The translations under genes and the position numbers were made by a program. Shown here one piece after another: positions 1 to 7,738 of a stretch of DNA of 21,023 nt. Origin of the DNA: an uncultured Oscillospiraceae bacterium. GTDB lineage: Bacteria > Bacillota_A > Clostridia > Oscillospirales > Oscillospiraceae. Numbering within the stretch: the first letter of the stretch is position 1; every line of letters begins with the position of its first letter. The stretch is taken from NCBI GenBank assembly GCA_944385265.1, contig CALWWO010000069.1:1-21023 (forward strand). Direction: 5' to 3'. Under the pieces are notes generated by a model. That model was not told the origin of the DNA. It saw only the letters and a program-made list of their open reading frames with translations, and searched no databases.

Positions 1-80
1 GGCGTTTTTGAAGTTATTTTATGTGGTCTCTGTCCTCACCGGAAAAGTTCAAAGAGGTTGCGCGCATAACGCGGCGTCTT

Positions 81-620
81 TTACGCCAGAACGCCGAAAA
101 ATACTATCCCCAGTCCGGCGCTTAAGAAAATAACTTTCGGAATGCTCACCTTCCACTTTAAAAGGAGTGCAAGGTCTAAAAGCCCTATCCCTATCGCCGG
201 GATATTGACCGACGAATCTATAACATAGTTTGTAAGGCTGAGCGACGTTATAACGCCGGCGATAAGCCCCACACAGGCGGGACGGACGCCCGTCATTATC
301 TTCTGCATCAGACTGCTCTGCTTGAATTTTTCAAAGAAAATGGCGGCAACGGCGCACAGCGTAAACGTCGGCATGAGAACGCCGAGATTAGCCGCTATAG
401 CTCCCGGTATACCTGCCGCCTTTATACCGGCAAACGTCGCGCTGTTAAGCCCGAGGGGACCGGGCGTCATCTCCGCTATGGCGACGATATCGGATACCTC
501 CGAAACGGTCATCCATCCGTTTTGAGTCACCTCGCTCGTTATGAGTGGGATCATCGAAAGACCGCCGAAGCTTGTAAAACCAATTTTCAGAAAACTCCAA
601 AAAAGCTTAAGCAGCACCAT
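81..620 (-). CDS. Chromate transporter family protein, second half-size subunit
   Basis: Integral membrane protein of the CHR (chromate ion transporter) family. In Firmicutes two half-size subunits encoded side by side usually form the functional transporter; the physiological substrate is often unproven. The family core is visible: an N-terminal FGG motif, then TPGPLGLN, an ATF.G...G stretch, and a hydrophobic helix beginning in an A..G...P context. About six hydrophobic segments alternate with short loops over roughly 179 residues, the normal size for one CHR domain. I start it at the ATG ending at 620, because the in-frame ATG at 632 abuts its AAAGG with no spacer; the choice is not certain. 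It overlaps the 3' end of the preceding subunit gene by 14 nt, implying translational coupling. No terminator is visible after its stop before the window edge. Confidence 0.85.
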   Translation of the reverse strand: MVLLKLFWSFLKIGFTSFGGLSMIPLITSEVTQNGWMTVSEVSDIVAIAEMTPGPLGLNSATFAGIKAAGIPGAIAANLGVLMPTFTLCAVAAIFFEKFKQSSLMQKIMTGVRPACVGLIAGVITSLSLTNYVIDSSVNIPAIGIGLLDLALLLKWKVSIPKVIFLSAGLGIVFFGVLA

Positions 621-1179
621 TTCCGCCACCATCCTTTCTCTCGTAATACTCGCTTATCAAAAGACCGAGCACTACGCCTACAATGACGAGCCACACGCTG
701 TTTACGTTCAAAAACAGATACAGCGAAAATGTGATAATTGTCACCACGATGCACGGCGGGTACTTATACGCGCTTTTCACCATGGCAGCCACGGCGCTTG
801 CTATTATCGGCACAACGGCGGCTCTCACTCCCATCATCGCCGCCATGACCCACTGGTTGTCGCGGAATGCGGAATATGCATATGTAATGATAGACAAAAT
901 CATAAGCGGCGGCGTCACCATAGCGACCACACACGCTATACCGCCCAAAATACCTGCAACATGGTATCCGTACAGATATGCCACATTTCCTATCATCGTG
1001 CCGGGCAGACTGCGCCCGACGCTTGTCAGATCGATAAGCTCCTGACCCGTTATCGTCTTTTTATCCTCAACGTAGAGCTTCTGCATCTGAGCAACTATAC
1101 TCCATCCTCCGCCGAACGTAAAGCAGCCGAATTTCAAAAACTGTAAAAACAGACCGGCTATTTCTCGGTATTTTTTCAT
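607..1179 (-). CDS. Chromate transporter family protein, first half-size subunit
   Basis: First gene of the paired CHR transporter. The 190-residue product has the family signature FTFGGGWSIV near residue 20, a conserved acidic/aromatic stretch after it, and about six predicted membrane helices. The usual PGP of the family core reads PGT here (SLPGTMIGN), while the partner subunit keeps PGP, so the two halves are not interchangeable copies. The start is well fixed by AAGGAGG about 9 nt upstream of the ATG. A promoter-like TATAAT lies 35-40 nt upstream. Expression with the downstream subunit is implied by the overlapping reading frames. Transport of chromate itself is a family name, not something the sequence proves. 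Confidence 0.88.
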   Translation of the reverse strand: MKKYREIAGLFLQFLKFGCFTFGGGWSIVAQMQKLYVEDKKTITGQELIDLTSVGRSLPGTMIGNVAYLYGYHVAGILGGIACVVAMVTPPLMILSIITYAYSAFRDNQWVMAAMMGVRAAVVPIIASAVAAMVKSAYKYPPCIVVTIITFSLYLFLNVNSVWLVIVGVVLGLLISEYYERKDGGGNGAA

Positions 1180-1212
1180 ACCTGCGCCTCCTTTGTTAAT
1201 TACAACTTTTTC

Positions 1213-1242
1213 ATTATAATCCTCTTTTCATTGGAAGCGCAA
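1213..1242 (-). promoter_or_regulatory. Sigma-A type promoter of the chromate transporter pair
   Basis: On the minus strand a perfect TATAAT (1213-1218) lies 18 nt downstream of TTGCGC (1237-1242), a weak -35 matching only TTG. The predicted transcript would start near 1206 with a leader of about 27 nt carrying the AAGGAGG site. The -10 is convincing and the -35 is not. Confidence 0.5.
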
Positions 1243-1313
1243 TACCTTTCCCGCCAAAAGGCGATATCTTTTTTATTGCATTTTCGTGTAATGAAGGCGC
1301 TATCTCCCGGCGA

Positions 1314-1346
1314 TAAAAAATCAGGGAAGACACATGTCTTCCCTGA
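1314..1346 (-). terminator. Intrinsic terminator of the P-type ATPase gene
   Basis: A perfect 11-bp stem (TCAGGGAAGAC pairing with GTCTTCCCTGA) with a 4-nt loop at 1321-1346 is followed on the minus strand by a run of six T (1315-1320). It lies about 40 nt after the ATPase stop codon. Confidence 0.9.
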
Positions 1347-1383
1347 TAATTCTCATAAACCGCTATTGTCCTTAACGGATATC

Positions 1384-4032
1384 CTATGCACGTGACTTTG
1401 ATACTGCGCGCTGTATCGCCTTGACTATCTCGACTATCGGGATAACCAGGATCGAGAGACCGAGTGCGATAAGGTACTCGTTCCAGTCGATCGGAGTGAA
1501 TCCGAAAGCGGCGGCGATAGCGGGAACTTCAAGCACTACGGTCGTCAGGGCAAGGCTTCCCAGCATTGCCGCCCAGAGTATCTTGTTATGGCTGTGCAGC
1601 GAGAAGATACTGCCGCGCTGGCTGCGCATGTTGAAGCTGTGGAATATCTCGCACATGCTCATCGTGAGGAACGCCATCGTCATGCCGTCGTCGGAAATGC
1701 CCTGCGGCATCGAGAATTGACCGACTTCGATGCAGTGACCGATGATGTACGACGCGAGCGTGATTATCGTGACTAAAACGCCCTGATATGCGGCGTCAAA
1801 TCCAAGACCGCCGGCGAAGATACCGTCTGTCGATTTACGCGGCGGGCGGTGCATCGTATTCGGCTCAGCCGGCTCCATACCGAGAGCGAGAGCCGGGAAA
1901 CAGTCCGTGATCAGGTTGATAAACAGCAGGTGTACAGGATTTAACAGCGTAAAGCCCAAAAGCGTCGCCGTGAATACGCCGAGGACTTCGCTCATGTTAG
2001 AGCCGAGCAGGAACTGGATGGCTTTGCGGATATTATCGTAAATGCGGCGTCCTTCATCGACGGCATTTACTATCGTTGCGAAGTTGTCGTCAGCAAGAAC
2101 CATGTCGGCGACATTTTTCGTAACGTCCGTGCCGGTGATGCCCATGCCGACGCCTATATCGGCTGCTTTGATGGACGGGGCGTCGTTTACGCCGTCGCCC
2201 GTCATCGCGGTGATGCAGTTGTTGCTCTTCCAAGCGTTTACTATACGCACCTTATGCTCAGGTTGGACGCGGGCGTATACGCTGTAACGCTTTACAAATT
2301 CGCCGATCTGATCGTCGGGAATGCTGTCGAGCTCCGAGCCTGTTATGGCCTCGTCAGCCGACTCGATTATGCCGAGGTCGCGCGCAATGGCGACGGCGGT
2401 ATCCTTATGGTCGCCCGTTATCATTATCGGGCGGATGCCGGCTTCACGGCACTCGTTTATAGCGTCCTTAACTTCCGGACGGATCGGGTCGATCATTCCG
2501 GTAAGACCGATAAAGCAGAGATCCTGCTCGAGGAAATCGGGCTTATTGCTCTCGGGGCGCGCGCTCCAATGGCGCTGTGCCGCTGCGAGAACGCGCAGCG
2601 CCTTGTCTGCCATCGCCTTGTTATCGGCGAGTATTTTCTCACGCATCGCGTCCGTCATCGGCTTTATCTCGCTGCCGTCAAGATACGACGTGCAGCGCTT
2701 CAAAATCTCGTCCGGCGCGCCCTTTGTATACTGTACGAACGCGTCGCCGACGGCGTGTATCGTGCTCATCATCTTACGTCCGGAATCGCACGGAGCCTCG
2801 TCCACGCGCGGATATTTCTCTTCAAGCGAGGGTTTCGGCAGTCCCTCTGCCGCGGCAAATGCGACGAGTGCAGCCTCTGTCGGCTCGCCCTCTGCTTTGC
2901 CCTCTGCGTTTAATATAGCGTCGCTGCACAGCGCCATGGCAGTGGCGAGTGTGGCGGTGTCGCCCGTGTGTTCGACGACGGTCATTTTATTAAGGGTAAG
3001 CGTTCCCGTTTTATCGGAGCATATTACCTGCGTACATCCGAGCGTCTCGACCGCGGTAAGGCGGCGGATAACGGCGTTTCTATGCGACATATTCGTAACG
3101 CCGATAGAGAGCACGACGGTGACGACGGTCGCAAGTCCCTCAGGTATCGCGGCTACGGCGAGCGATACTGCGACCATGAAGGTCGAAAGAACGCTGTCAA
3201 GCGAGTAGTCGTTTGCAACTACAAGGTCGAAAACGAATATGAAAACGCATATGCCGAGAACAAGCTTCGAAAGTGTCTTGCCCAGCTCGTTCAGCCTGCG
3301 CTGGAGCGGGGTCTGCTCTTCCTCGGTGTTTGCAAGCGCACCCGCGATCTTGCCCATCTCAGTGTCCATACCTGTGCGGGTGATAAGCGCGCGTCCGCGT
3401 CCGTAGACGACGGTCGAGCCCATATAGCACATGTTCTTCCTGTCGCCGAGCGGTATATCGTCCTGTCCGTTAGCAAGACCCAGTACTTCTACCACCTTGT
3501 CTACAGGGACGCTCTCTCCCGTGAGGGCAGCCTCCTCGATTTTAAGGCTTGCACTCTCCAAGATCCTGCCGTCCGCCGGGACGCTGTCGCCGGCCTCCAG
3601 GATGACTATGTCGCCCGGGACAAGCTCGTCGCTGTGGAGCGTCTTCTGTTGCCCGTCGCGCATTACCCGGCACGTCGCGGCCGTCATTGTCTGAAGCGCT
3701 TCGATCGCGGCCTCCGCCTTGCTCTCCTGAACAACGCCGAGTATGGCGTTTAACAGGACGACGGCGAGGATTATGATGACTTCCGTCAGGCTTTCGCCGG
3801 ACATAATGCTCGTCACGGCGGAAACGGCGGCGGCGCACATAAGGATGATAAGCATCGGGTCTTTCAGCTGTTCAAGGAAGCGCTGCAAAAGCGTCGGCTT
3901 TTCTGCGTCCTTCAGCTTATTCGGTCCGTACTTTTCCCTGCGCGCGGCAGCTTCAGCGCTGGTCAGCCCCGAGAGACTTGTCCCTAGTGAGTCAAGCAGC
4001 TCCTGGGCGGTGCTGGTATACTCTTGTTTCAT
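1384..4032 (-). CDS. Calcium-translocating P-type ATPase (P2A, SERCA-like)
   Basis: An 882-residue cation pump that would use ATP to export Ca2+ across the cytoplasmic membrane. All P-type landmarks are present: actuator TGES at 171-174, M4 motif PEGL at 297-300, phosphorylated Asp340 in DKTGT, nucleotide-binding KGAPD at 437-441, TGD at 539-541 and hinge TGDGVND at 611-617. The site II calcium ligands known from SERCA are all matched: Glu in PEGL, Asn679 and Glu682 in M5 (GSNMSE), Asn706, Thr709 and Asp710 in M6 (NLITD). I choose the ATG at 4032 because GAGAGGAGAAC precedes it at good spacing and homology to the family starts there; the frame stays open 71 codons further upstream but those residues look like leader RNA. 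Monocistronic, with its own promoter and terminator. A related Na+ or Mn2+ preference cannot be excluded. Confidence 0.93.
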   Translation of the reverse strand: MKQEYTSTAQELLDSLGTSLSGLTSAEAAARREKYGPNKLKDAEKPTLLQRFLEQLKDPMLIILMCAAAVSAVTSIMSGESLTEVIIILAVVLLNAILGVVQESKAEAAIEALQTMTAATCRVMRDGQQKTLHSDELVPGDIVILEAGDSVPADGRILESASLKIEEAALTGESVPVDKVVEVLGLANGQDDIPLGDRKNMCYMGSTVVYGRGRALITRTGMDTEMGKIAGALANTEEEQTPLQRRLNELGKTLSKLVLGICVFIFVFDLVVANDYSLDSVLSTFMVAVSLAVAAIPEGLATVVTVVLSIGVTNMSHRNAVIRRLTAVETLGCTQVICSDKTGTLTLNKMTVVEHTGDTATLATAMALCSDAILNAEGKAEGEPTEAALVAFAAAEGLPKPSLEEKYPRVDEAPCDSGRKMMSTIHAVGDAFVQYTKGAPDEILKRCTSYLDGSEIKPMTDAMREKILADNKAMADKALRVLAAAQRHWSARPESNKPDFLEQDLCFIGLTGMIDPIRPEVKDAINECREAGIRPIMITGDHKDTAVAIARDLGIIESADEAITGSELDSIPDDQIGEFVKRYSVYARVQPEHKVRIVNAWKSNNCITAMTGDGVNDAPSIKAADIGVGMGITGTDVTKNVADMVLADDNFATIVNAVDEGRRIYDNIRKAIQFLLGSNMSEVLGVFTATLLGFTLLNPVHLLFINLITDCFPALALGMEPAEPNTMHRPPRKSTDGIFAGGLGFDAAYQGVLVTIITLASYIIGHCIEVGQFSMPQGISDDGMTMAFLTMSMCEIFHSFNMRSQRGSIFSLHSHNKILWAAMLGSLALTTVVLEVPAIAAAFGFTPIDWNEYLIALGLSILVIPIVEIVKAIQRAVSKSRA

Positions 4033-4209
4033 TAAATTGTTCTCCTCTCTGTGTACGCTTTGCTCATGCTTGCTTAAATCACCACGCGGCGCAACTCCCG
4101 CGTTTCCACTTACTGCCATCTGGAAAGCAGGCGTAAAACCGGCGCGCGGCGCAAAAATTTTATATATACGCGGCGCATAATGAGAAAACTGCGCCGCAAT
4201 TTGCATAGC
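4033..4209 (-). promoter_or_regulatory. Structured 5' leader of the Ca2+ ATPase mRNA
   Basis: About 175 nt lie between the predicted transcription start and the ATG. It holds a perfect 8-bp GC stem (GCGGCGCA at 4170-4177 pairing with TGCGCCGC at 4190-4197, loop 12 nt). The octamer GCGCCGCG occurs three times on the minus strand across the leader, so alternative pairings are possible. I match it to no known riboswitch class. Confidence 0.35.
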
Positions 4210-4216
4210 AGAAAAA

Positions 4217-4245
4217 ATTGTATCATCCATATAGGATAAATTCAA
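4217..4245 (-). promoter_or_regulatory. Sigma-A promoter of the Ca2+ ATPase
   Basis: Minus-strand TTGAAT (4240-4245), a 17-nt spacer, and TACAAT (4217-4222). The spacing is ideal; the -10 matches consensus at five of six positions and the -35 at four. Confidence 0.65.
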
Positions 4246-4394
4246 GTAAAATCTTTATAAAAGCGACAAAAAATCGTGACTTTATTATCGCTTCATGATT
4301 TTTCCCTTTTTCAAGAAAACAGCGCTTTATGTGCCCACGTTATAAATGAAAAAAACACACGTTTTTATGCACGAAAACAGCATCAATTCGCGGG

Positions 4395-4428
4395 AAAATA
4401 AAAATACGCCGCGGGTTGATCCGCGGCG
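4395..4428 (-). terminator. Intrinsic terminator after the short secreted-protein gene
   Basis: Perfect 8-bp stem CGCCGCGG/CCGCGGCG (4407-4414 with 4421-4428, 6-nt loop) followed on the minus strand by a T-rich tract (4395-4406 is almost all A on the plus strand). It begins 16 nt after the stop codon. Confidence 0.85.
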
Positions 4429-4443
4429 CTTAAATCCCGTTTA

Positions 4444-4746
4444 TTATTTGGTTTTCTCTTTTCTCGCGCGGGTTGTCACATAAGCTCCGATTGCCGAAAC
4501 TCCGCACAGGAGAGCCCATACGGCGATGTTCGCACTGTCGTCGGTGTCAGGCTCTTCGGAATCGCCTGTCGCCGGTATCTCTACCGCCGCCTTTTTGTAA
4601 CCGCAGATGGTAGCCGTCGTTTCGCTGTCGCGGGTCGCAGTAAGATTTGTAATCACAGGGTCATCCGCCGCAAACGCCATTGTCGACATCAACCCCATAC
4701 AAAGCAGCATACATAAGAGTACACCTAACAATCGCTTGATTTTCAT
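4444..4746 (-). CDS. Short secreted, membrane-tethered protein; deletion paralog of the wall protein at 19878
   Basis: A 100-residue protein of unknown function. Residues 1-26 form a Sec signal peptide ending AFA before ADDP; a hydrophobic segment near 75-91 and a basic tail (RARKEKTK) close it. Residues 1-47 match the N-terminus of the 373-residue wall protein except for one Ile/Val change, and residue 48 onward (CGYKKAAVEIPATG) continues as that protein from Cys298. Exactly 250 codons are therefore missing in frame, removing the whole N-terminal ectodomain and nearly all CxxC units. Beyond PATGDSEE the C-terminus diverges: the PKTGDD sorting signal is replaced by PDTDDS, so wall anchoring through it is unlikely; the upstream IPATG is far from the membrane segment. 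The ribosome binding site (AAAGGATGAGAG) is shared with the long paralog. A real short protein or a remnant are both possible. Confidence 0.65.
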   Translation of the reverse strand: MKIKRLLGVLLCMLLCMGLMSTMAFAADDPVITNLTATRDSETTATICGYKKAAVEIPATGDSEEPDTDDSANIAVWALLCGVSAIGAYVTTRARKEKTK

Positions 4747-4770
4747 CTTCTCTCATCCTTTCAATCATTT
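4608..4770 (-). repeat. Direct repeat, 5' block (copy of 20861-21023)
   Basis: The other copy of the 163-nt block, with two substitutions: one synonymous (CCT/CCC) and one Ile/Val. It is followed immediately at 4552-4607 by 56 nt identical to 20055-20110, placing next to each other two segments that are 750 nt apart in the long gene. Confidence 0.95.
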
Positions 4771-4797
4771 TTTAGTTATTCGGGCAAAACACACAAA

Positions 4798-4839
4798 AAG
4801 GCGCACTGCACCCGTCTTAAAACGGGCGCAGTGCGCCTT
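4798..4839 (-). terminator. Terminator/attenuator hairpin in the leader of the short secreted-protein gene
   Basis: A long stem: AAGGCGCACTGC (4798-4809) pairs with GCAGTGCGCCTT (4828-4839), continued by CCCGT/ACGGG after a single mismatch, with a loop of about 6 nt. On the minus strand it is followed by TTTTTGTGTGTTTT. Only about 50 nt separate it from the ATG at 4746, leaving little room for another promoter, which is the geometry of a transcription attenuator. It could instead end an independent small transcript. Confidence 0.65.
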
Positions 4840-5043
4840 CCGTATTCACTTCCTTTACAGTCAGAGCATGAAAATAGACGCAGACATGTGCTTGCTTGCT
4901 AAAGCGTACCCTGCCGCGATCATCCCGTCAAGCCCCTTTCCGTAATAATTATTGAGATAATTTTATCACAATTCATGTCGAACTATGCCGAAAAAACAAG
5001 ACAACATTCGCCCCAAAAAATCTGCACCGCGTTTTCCCCACGA
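4840..5043. other. Intergenic leader region between pgi and the short secreted-protein gene
   Basis: About 200 nt lacking a recognisable gene. The minus strand is AT-rich around 4940-4980, with promoter-like words (TTGTGA about 18 nt before TATTAC) but no clean consensus, then a GC-rich stretch with short pairings such as GCTT-TAGC-AAGC, the possible 20-codon frame, and the hairpin at 4798-4839. A regulated leader RNA is the most economical reading; a stand-alone small RNA is the alternative. Confidence 0.35.
4861..4923 (-). CDS. Possible 20-residue leader peptide
   Basis: A small minus-strand frame of 20 codons (begins MIAAGYALASKHM, ends FML) preceded by AAAGGGG 9 nt upstream. It sits inside the leader ahead of the terminator-like hairpin at 4798-4839, where leader peptides occur. 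The peptide has no run of a single amino acid that would suggest classical attenuation, and it resembles nothing I recognise. The plus strand also carries a 25-codon frame here (from 4868) without a convincing ribosome site. Support is only the ribosome site and position. Confidence 0.2.
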   Translation of the reverse strand: MIAAGYALASKHMSASIFML

Positions 5044-5069
5044 TAAAAAATGCGCCCGTGAAGGGCGCA
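5044..5069 (-). terminator. Intrinsic terminator of pgi
   Basis: Perfect 7-bp stem TGCGCCC/GGGCGCA (5051-5057 with 5063-5069, 5-nt loop) followed by six T on the minus strand, 18 nt after the pgi stop codon. Confidence 0.92.
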
Positions 5070-5086
5070 AAATTATTATAGATTCA

Positions 5087-6385
5087 TTAATTATACCCCG
5101 GTTTTCCGAGCAGGATGAACATCAGCTTTTTGTAATCCTCAACGCCCGGCTGGTCAAATGGATTCACGCCGAGCATATACCCCGATATGCCGCACGCGAC
5201 CTCGAAAAACGATGCGAGCTCGCCGAATGAACGCGCACTGCGATCCGGAACGGTTATCAGCATATTCGGCACGTCGCCGTTTAAATGCGCCTGCATCGTC
5301 GCCTCCATCGCCTTGTGGTTTATCCACGTCACATCGCGCCCGGCGAGATAGTTGAGCCCATCCCCGTTATCCTCATCGTACGGCACCTTTATTTCGGCTT
5401 CACCGTTTTCGACCTTTATAAAAGTCTCGAACATCAAGCGCGTTCCCTGTTGGATATACTGCCCCATAGAGTGCAGGTCCGCCGTGAAGTCGACGCTTGC
5501 GGGGAATATACCTTTCCCCTCTTTGCCCTCGCTCTCGCCGTAGAGCTGCTTCCACCACTCAGCCGTAAAGCGGAGCGCCGGCTCGAAATCGGCAAATATC
5601 TCGACCGACCTGCCCGCTCGGTAAAGCCCGTTCCTGACGGCGGCGTATTTCATTGCGGGATTTTCCGCGTTCGGAGTTTTGCAGGCGACGTACGCGCTTT
5701 TTATACCTGCGACAAGCTCGTCTATATCGACGCCCGCCACCGCAAGCGGGAGATAGCCGACAGGCGTGAACACGGAGAATCTTCCGCCGACGTCGTCCGG
5801 TATTACGAACGTCTCATACCCCTCTTTATCGGCAAGCGATTTAAGCGCGCCCTTCGCCTTATCGGTGGTCGCGTATATCCTCTTTGCCGCCTCTTCCCTT
5901 CCGTATTTTTTCTCGAGCTTCTCCCGGAATATGCGGAAAGCGACGGCAGGCTCAGTCGTAGTGCCTGATTTTGATATGACATTTATTGAGAAATCGCGGT
6001 CGCCTATCATAGAGAGCGTCTGCGCGATACTGTCGGCTGAAAAGCCGTTGCCTACAAAATATATGTCGGGCGTGTTCTTCTCTATATTATTGTAATTCGG
6101 CGATTTTATAAAATCGAGCGCGGCCTTTGCCCCGAGATACGAACCGCCTATGCCGATGACAACAAGCGCATCAGAATCCGACATTATTTTCTTGGCTGCT
6201 TTTTTTATGCCGTCCATCTCATTTTTATCGGGATTGTCAAGCTCGAGCCAGCCGAGAAAATCATTTCCCTTACCCGTTTTTGCACAAAGCGTCTCAAGCG
6301 CCGCTCTCCCTTCTTCCAAAAGCGCTTCAAGCTCGCTCCCCGATATATACTTTTCCGTATTTTTGATATTTAACTCAAGTTTCAT
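5087..6385 (-). CDS. pgi: Glucose-6-phosphate isomerase
   Basis: Cytosolic enzyme interconverting glucose 6-phosphate and fructose 6-phosphate. The 432-residue length is typical of the compact Firmicutes form. Landmarks: GIGGSYLGAKA at 78-88, phosphate-binding SKSGTTTEPA at 138-147, the family signature GGRFSVFTPVG at 200-210, catalytic-region Glu284 in GESEGKEGKG, HSMGQYIQQG at 305-314, and the C-terminal QPGVEDYKK at 412-420 carrying the catalytic lysine. The start at 6385 follows AGAAAGGAGA at good spacing; an in-frame ATG 11 codons upstream lacks one. It lies 150 nt downstream of a ROK sugar kinase on the same strand with no terminator between them, so the two probably form one glycolytic unit in which the kinase makes the isomerase's substrate. 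Confidence 0.97.
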   Translation of the reverse strand: MKLELNIKNTEKYISGSELEALLEEGRAALETLCAKTGKGNDFLGWLELDNPDKNEMDGIKKAAKKIMSDSDALVVIGIGGSYLGAKAALDFIKSPNYNNIEKNTPDIYFVGNGFSADSIAQTLSMIGDRDFSINVISKSGTTTEPAVAFRIFREKLEKKYGREEAAKRIYATTDKAKGALKSLADKEGYETFVIPDDVGGRFSVFTPVGYLPLAVAGVDIDELVAGIKSAYVACKTPNAENPAMKYAAVRNGLYRAGRSVEIFADFEPALRFTAEWWKQLYGESEGKEGKGIFPASVDFTADLHSMGQYIQQGTRLMFETFIKVENGEAEIKVPYDEDNGDGLNYLAGRDVTWINHKAMEATMQAHLNGDVPNMLITVPDRSARSFGELASFFEVACGISGYMLGVNPFDQPGVEDYKKLMFILLGKPGYN

Positions 6386-6535
6386 TTCAGTCTCCTTTCT
6401 GCCGCTAAAGCGTCTCACAAATAGGTATAAAAATCTCCAGCGGCGGCGAAGCTGAGATCGATCGGCGCGTTTTACGGCTTCCTTTAATAAAGAATAAGGA
6501 AAACGCCATACCTATATTGTGGATATCGTGATTTT

Positions 6536-7501
6536 TTACGCTATATCCTTTTTCTGCATACACAGCATTGCGGCGCCGATTATACCGGCGTCATTACCCA
6601 AAGCCGCAACTACAGTTTCCGGCGGTTTTATAAATTTGTTCGCGTAGCATTTGCTTTTTACCGCCTCGTTCAACGGCTTTATAAAATCATTTCCCTGTCC
6701 GGCTACACCTCCTCCGATTATCAACACCTCAGGTCTGAATATGTTTACAAGCCCGCTGAGCGCAGATGAGACATACGACATATATTTCTTTATTACGCAT
6801 TTTGCCCATTTATCGCCGGCTTTAGCGGCTTCAAACGCCGTTTTACCGTCCACCTTATCCAAATCACGACTATACTTCCACATAAGCGAATCGGGGTGCT
6901 CTGACATTGCGCGTCTCGTCTGCCGTATAAGCGCCGAGGCAGACGCGTACGTCTCAACGCAGCCGCGATTTCCGCAGGAACACAGCTCCCCGCCATGGAC
7001 AAGCGTCATATGCCCCGGCTCTATCCCGCCTGGGCTGCAGCCGGAAAAAATTCTGCCGTCTATGATAACGCCGCCACCGACGCCGGTGCCAAGAGTGAGC
7101 ATTACGGCGCTTTTTCTGCCGATAGCGGCGCCGCATAACATTTCGGCAAGCACGGCGCAATCCGCGTCGTTGCCGAGCATCACTGTTTTTTCGCACAGCG
7201 CTTCAAGCTCCGGCGCGAGCGGCACGTTTTCCCAGCCGAGATTCGGCGCTGTTATTACGCTTTTCCCGTCGCACGACACGGCGCCGGGGACACCGATCCC
7301 TACTGAGTCGATGGAGCCCATATTTATCCCGGACGACGACGCGGCAAAACTCACCGCATCCACCATTGAGTGCAAAACTGCGCCATATCCTCGGTCCGCC
7401 CCGGTGGGCGCACTGTATTTCCCGATTATTTTCCCCGATTCATCGACTATTCCGGCGGCGATATTCGTCCCGCCGAGGTCTATTCCTGCGTAATATCTCA
7501 C
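6536..7501 (-). CDS. ROK family glucokinase-like sugar kinase
   Basis: A 321-residue ATP-dependent sugar kinase, most likely glucokinase. The phosphate loop DLGGTN (8-13), catalytic Asp112 in NDAD, the second phosphate motif LGTGVGGG (137-144) and the ROK signature GIEPGHM (159-165) are intact. The zinc ligands are His164 and the cysteines of CSCGNRGC (174, 176, 181). A kinase rather than a ROK repressor is indicated because the chain begins directly with the ATPase fold and has no N-terminal winged helix. Translation starts at GTG (7499-7501) with only a modest GGTGA five nt upstream, suggesting restrained translation. Its position before pgi supports glucose as substrate, though fructose or N-acetylmannosamine kinases share these motifs. 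Confidence 0.92.
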   Translation of the reverse strand: MRYYAGIDLGGTNIAAGIVDESGKIIGKYSAPTGADRGYGAVLHSMVDAVSFAASSSGINMGSIDSVGIGVPGAVSCDGKSVITAPNLGWENVPLAPELEALCEKTVMLGNDADCAVLAEMLCGAAIGRKSAVMLTLGTGVGGGVIIDGRIFSGCSPGGIEPGHMTLVHGGELCSCGNRGCVETYASASALIRQTRRAMSEHPDSLMWKYSRDLDKVDGKTAFEAAKAGDKWAKCVIKKYMSYVSSALSGLVNIFRPEVLIIGGGVAGQGNDFIKPLNEAVKSKCYANKFIKPPETVVAALGNDAGIIGAAMLCMQKKDIA

Positions 7502-7681
7502 TATGTCACCAGCTTTCCCGTTCCGCGTCCGCCTCTATAGCGGTTTATCATATCGAATCACTCTGCTTTCGGCAAAATGGCACGGTACGCCGTATTTTCC
7601 ACCCGGTATTCACAATAGGCGCCTTCATCTGAAAATATGTCAAGGCGCTGTTTTGTAAAGGCATGCCGTTATCATACGTCT

Positions 7682-7690
7682 ATTGTACCA
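7682..7690 (-). promoter_or_regulatory. Possible extended -10 promoter of the ROK kinase
   Basis: Minus-strand TGGTACAAT: an extended -10 (TG one base before TACAAT). No -35 hexamer is recognisable at 16-18 nt. It would give a leader of about 170 nt to the GTG start. Confidence 0.4.
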
Positions 7691-7738
7691 TTTTCCTTAC
7701 AAGTCCGCGCGCTTTTTTTAGAAAATTATTGATATTTT

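Noticed and set aside
2254..3753. Long plus-strand frames opposite the Ca2+ ATPase
   Set aside because: They are antisense to an unbroken, motif-complete ATPase; codon structure there explains the openness.
4033..4245. Upstream 71-codon extension of the ATPase frame
   Set aside because: It lies downstream of a good promoter but has no ribosome site, while 4032 has one; the extension is not family-like.
6386..6535. Promoter or terminator between the ROK kinase and pgi
   Set aside because: An ATAGGTAT/ATACCTAT inverted pair about 80 nt apart and a weak CTTCCTT/AAGGAA stem exist, but neither a T-run terminator nor a clear -35/-10 pair could be found, so co-transcription is the simpler view.
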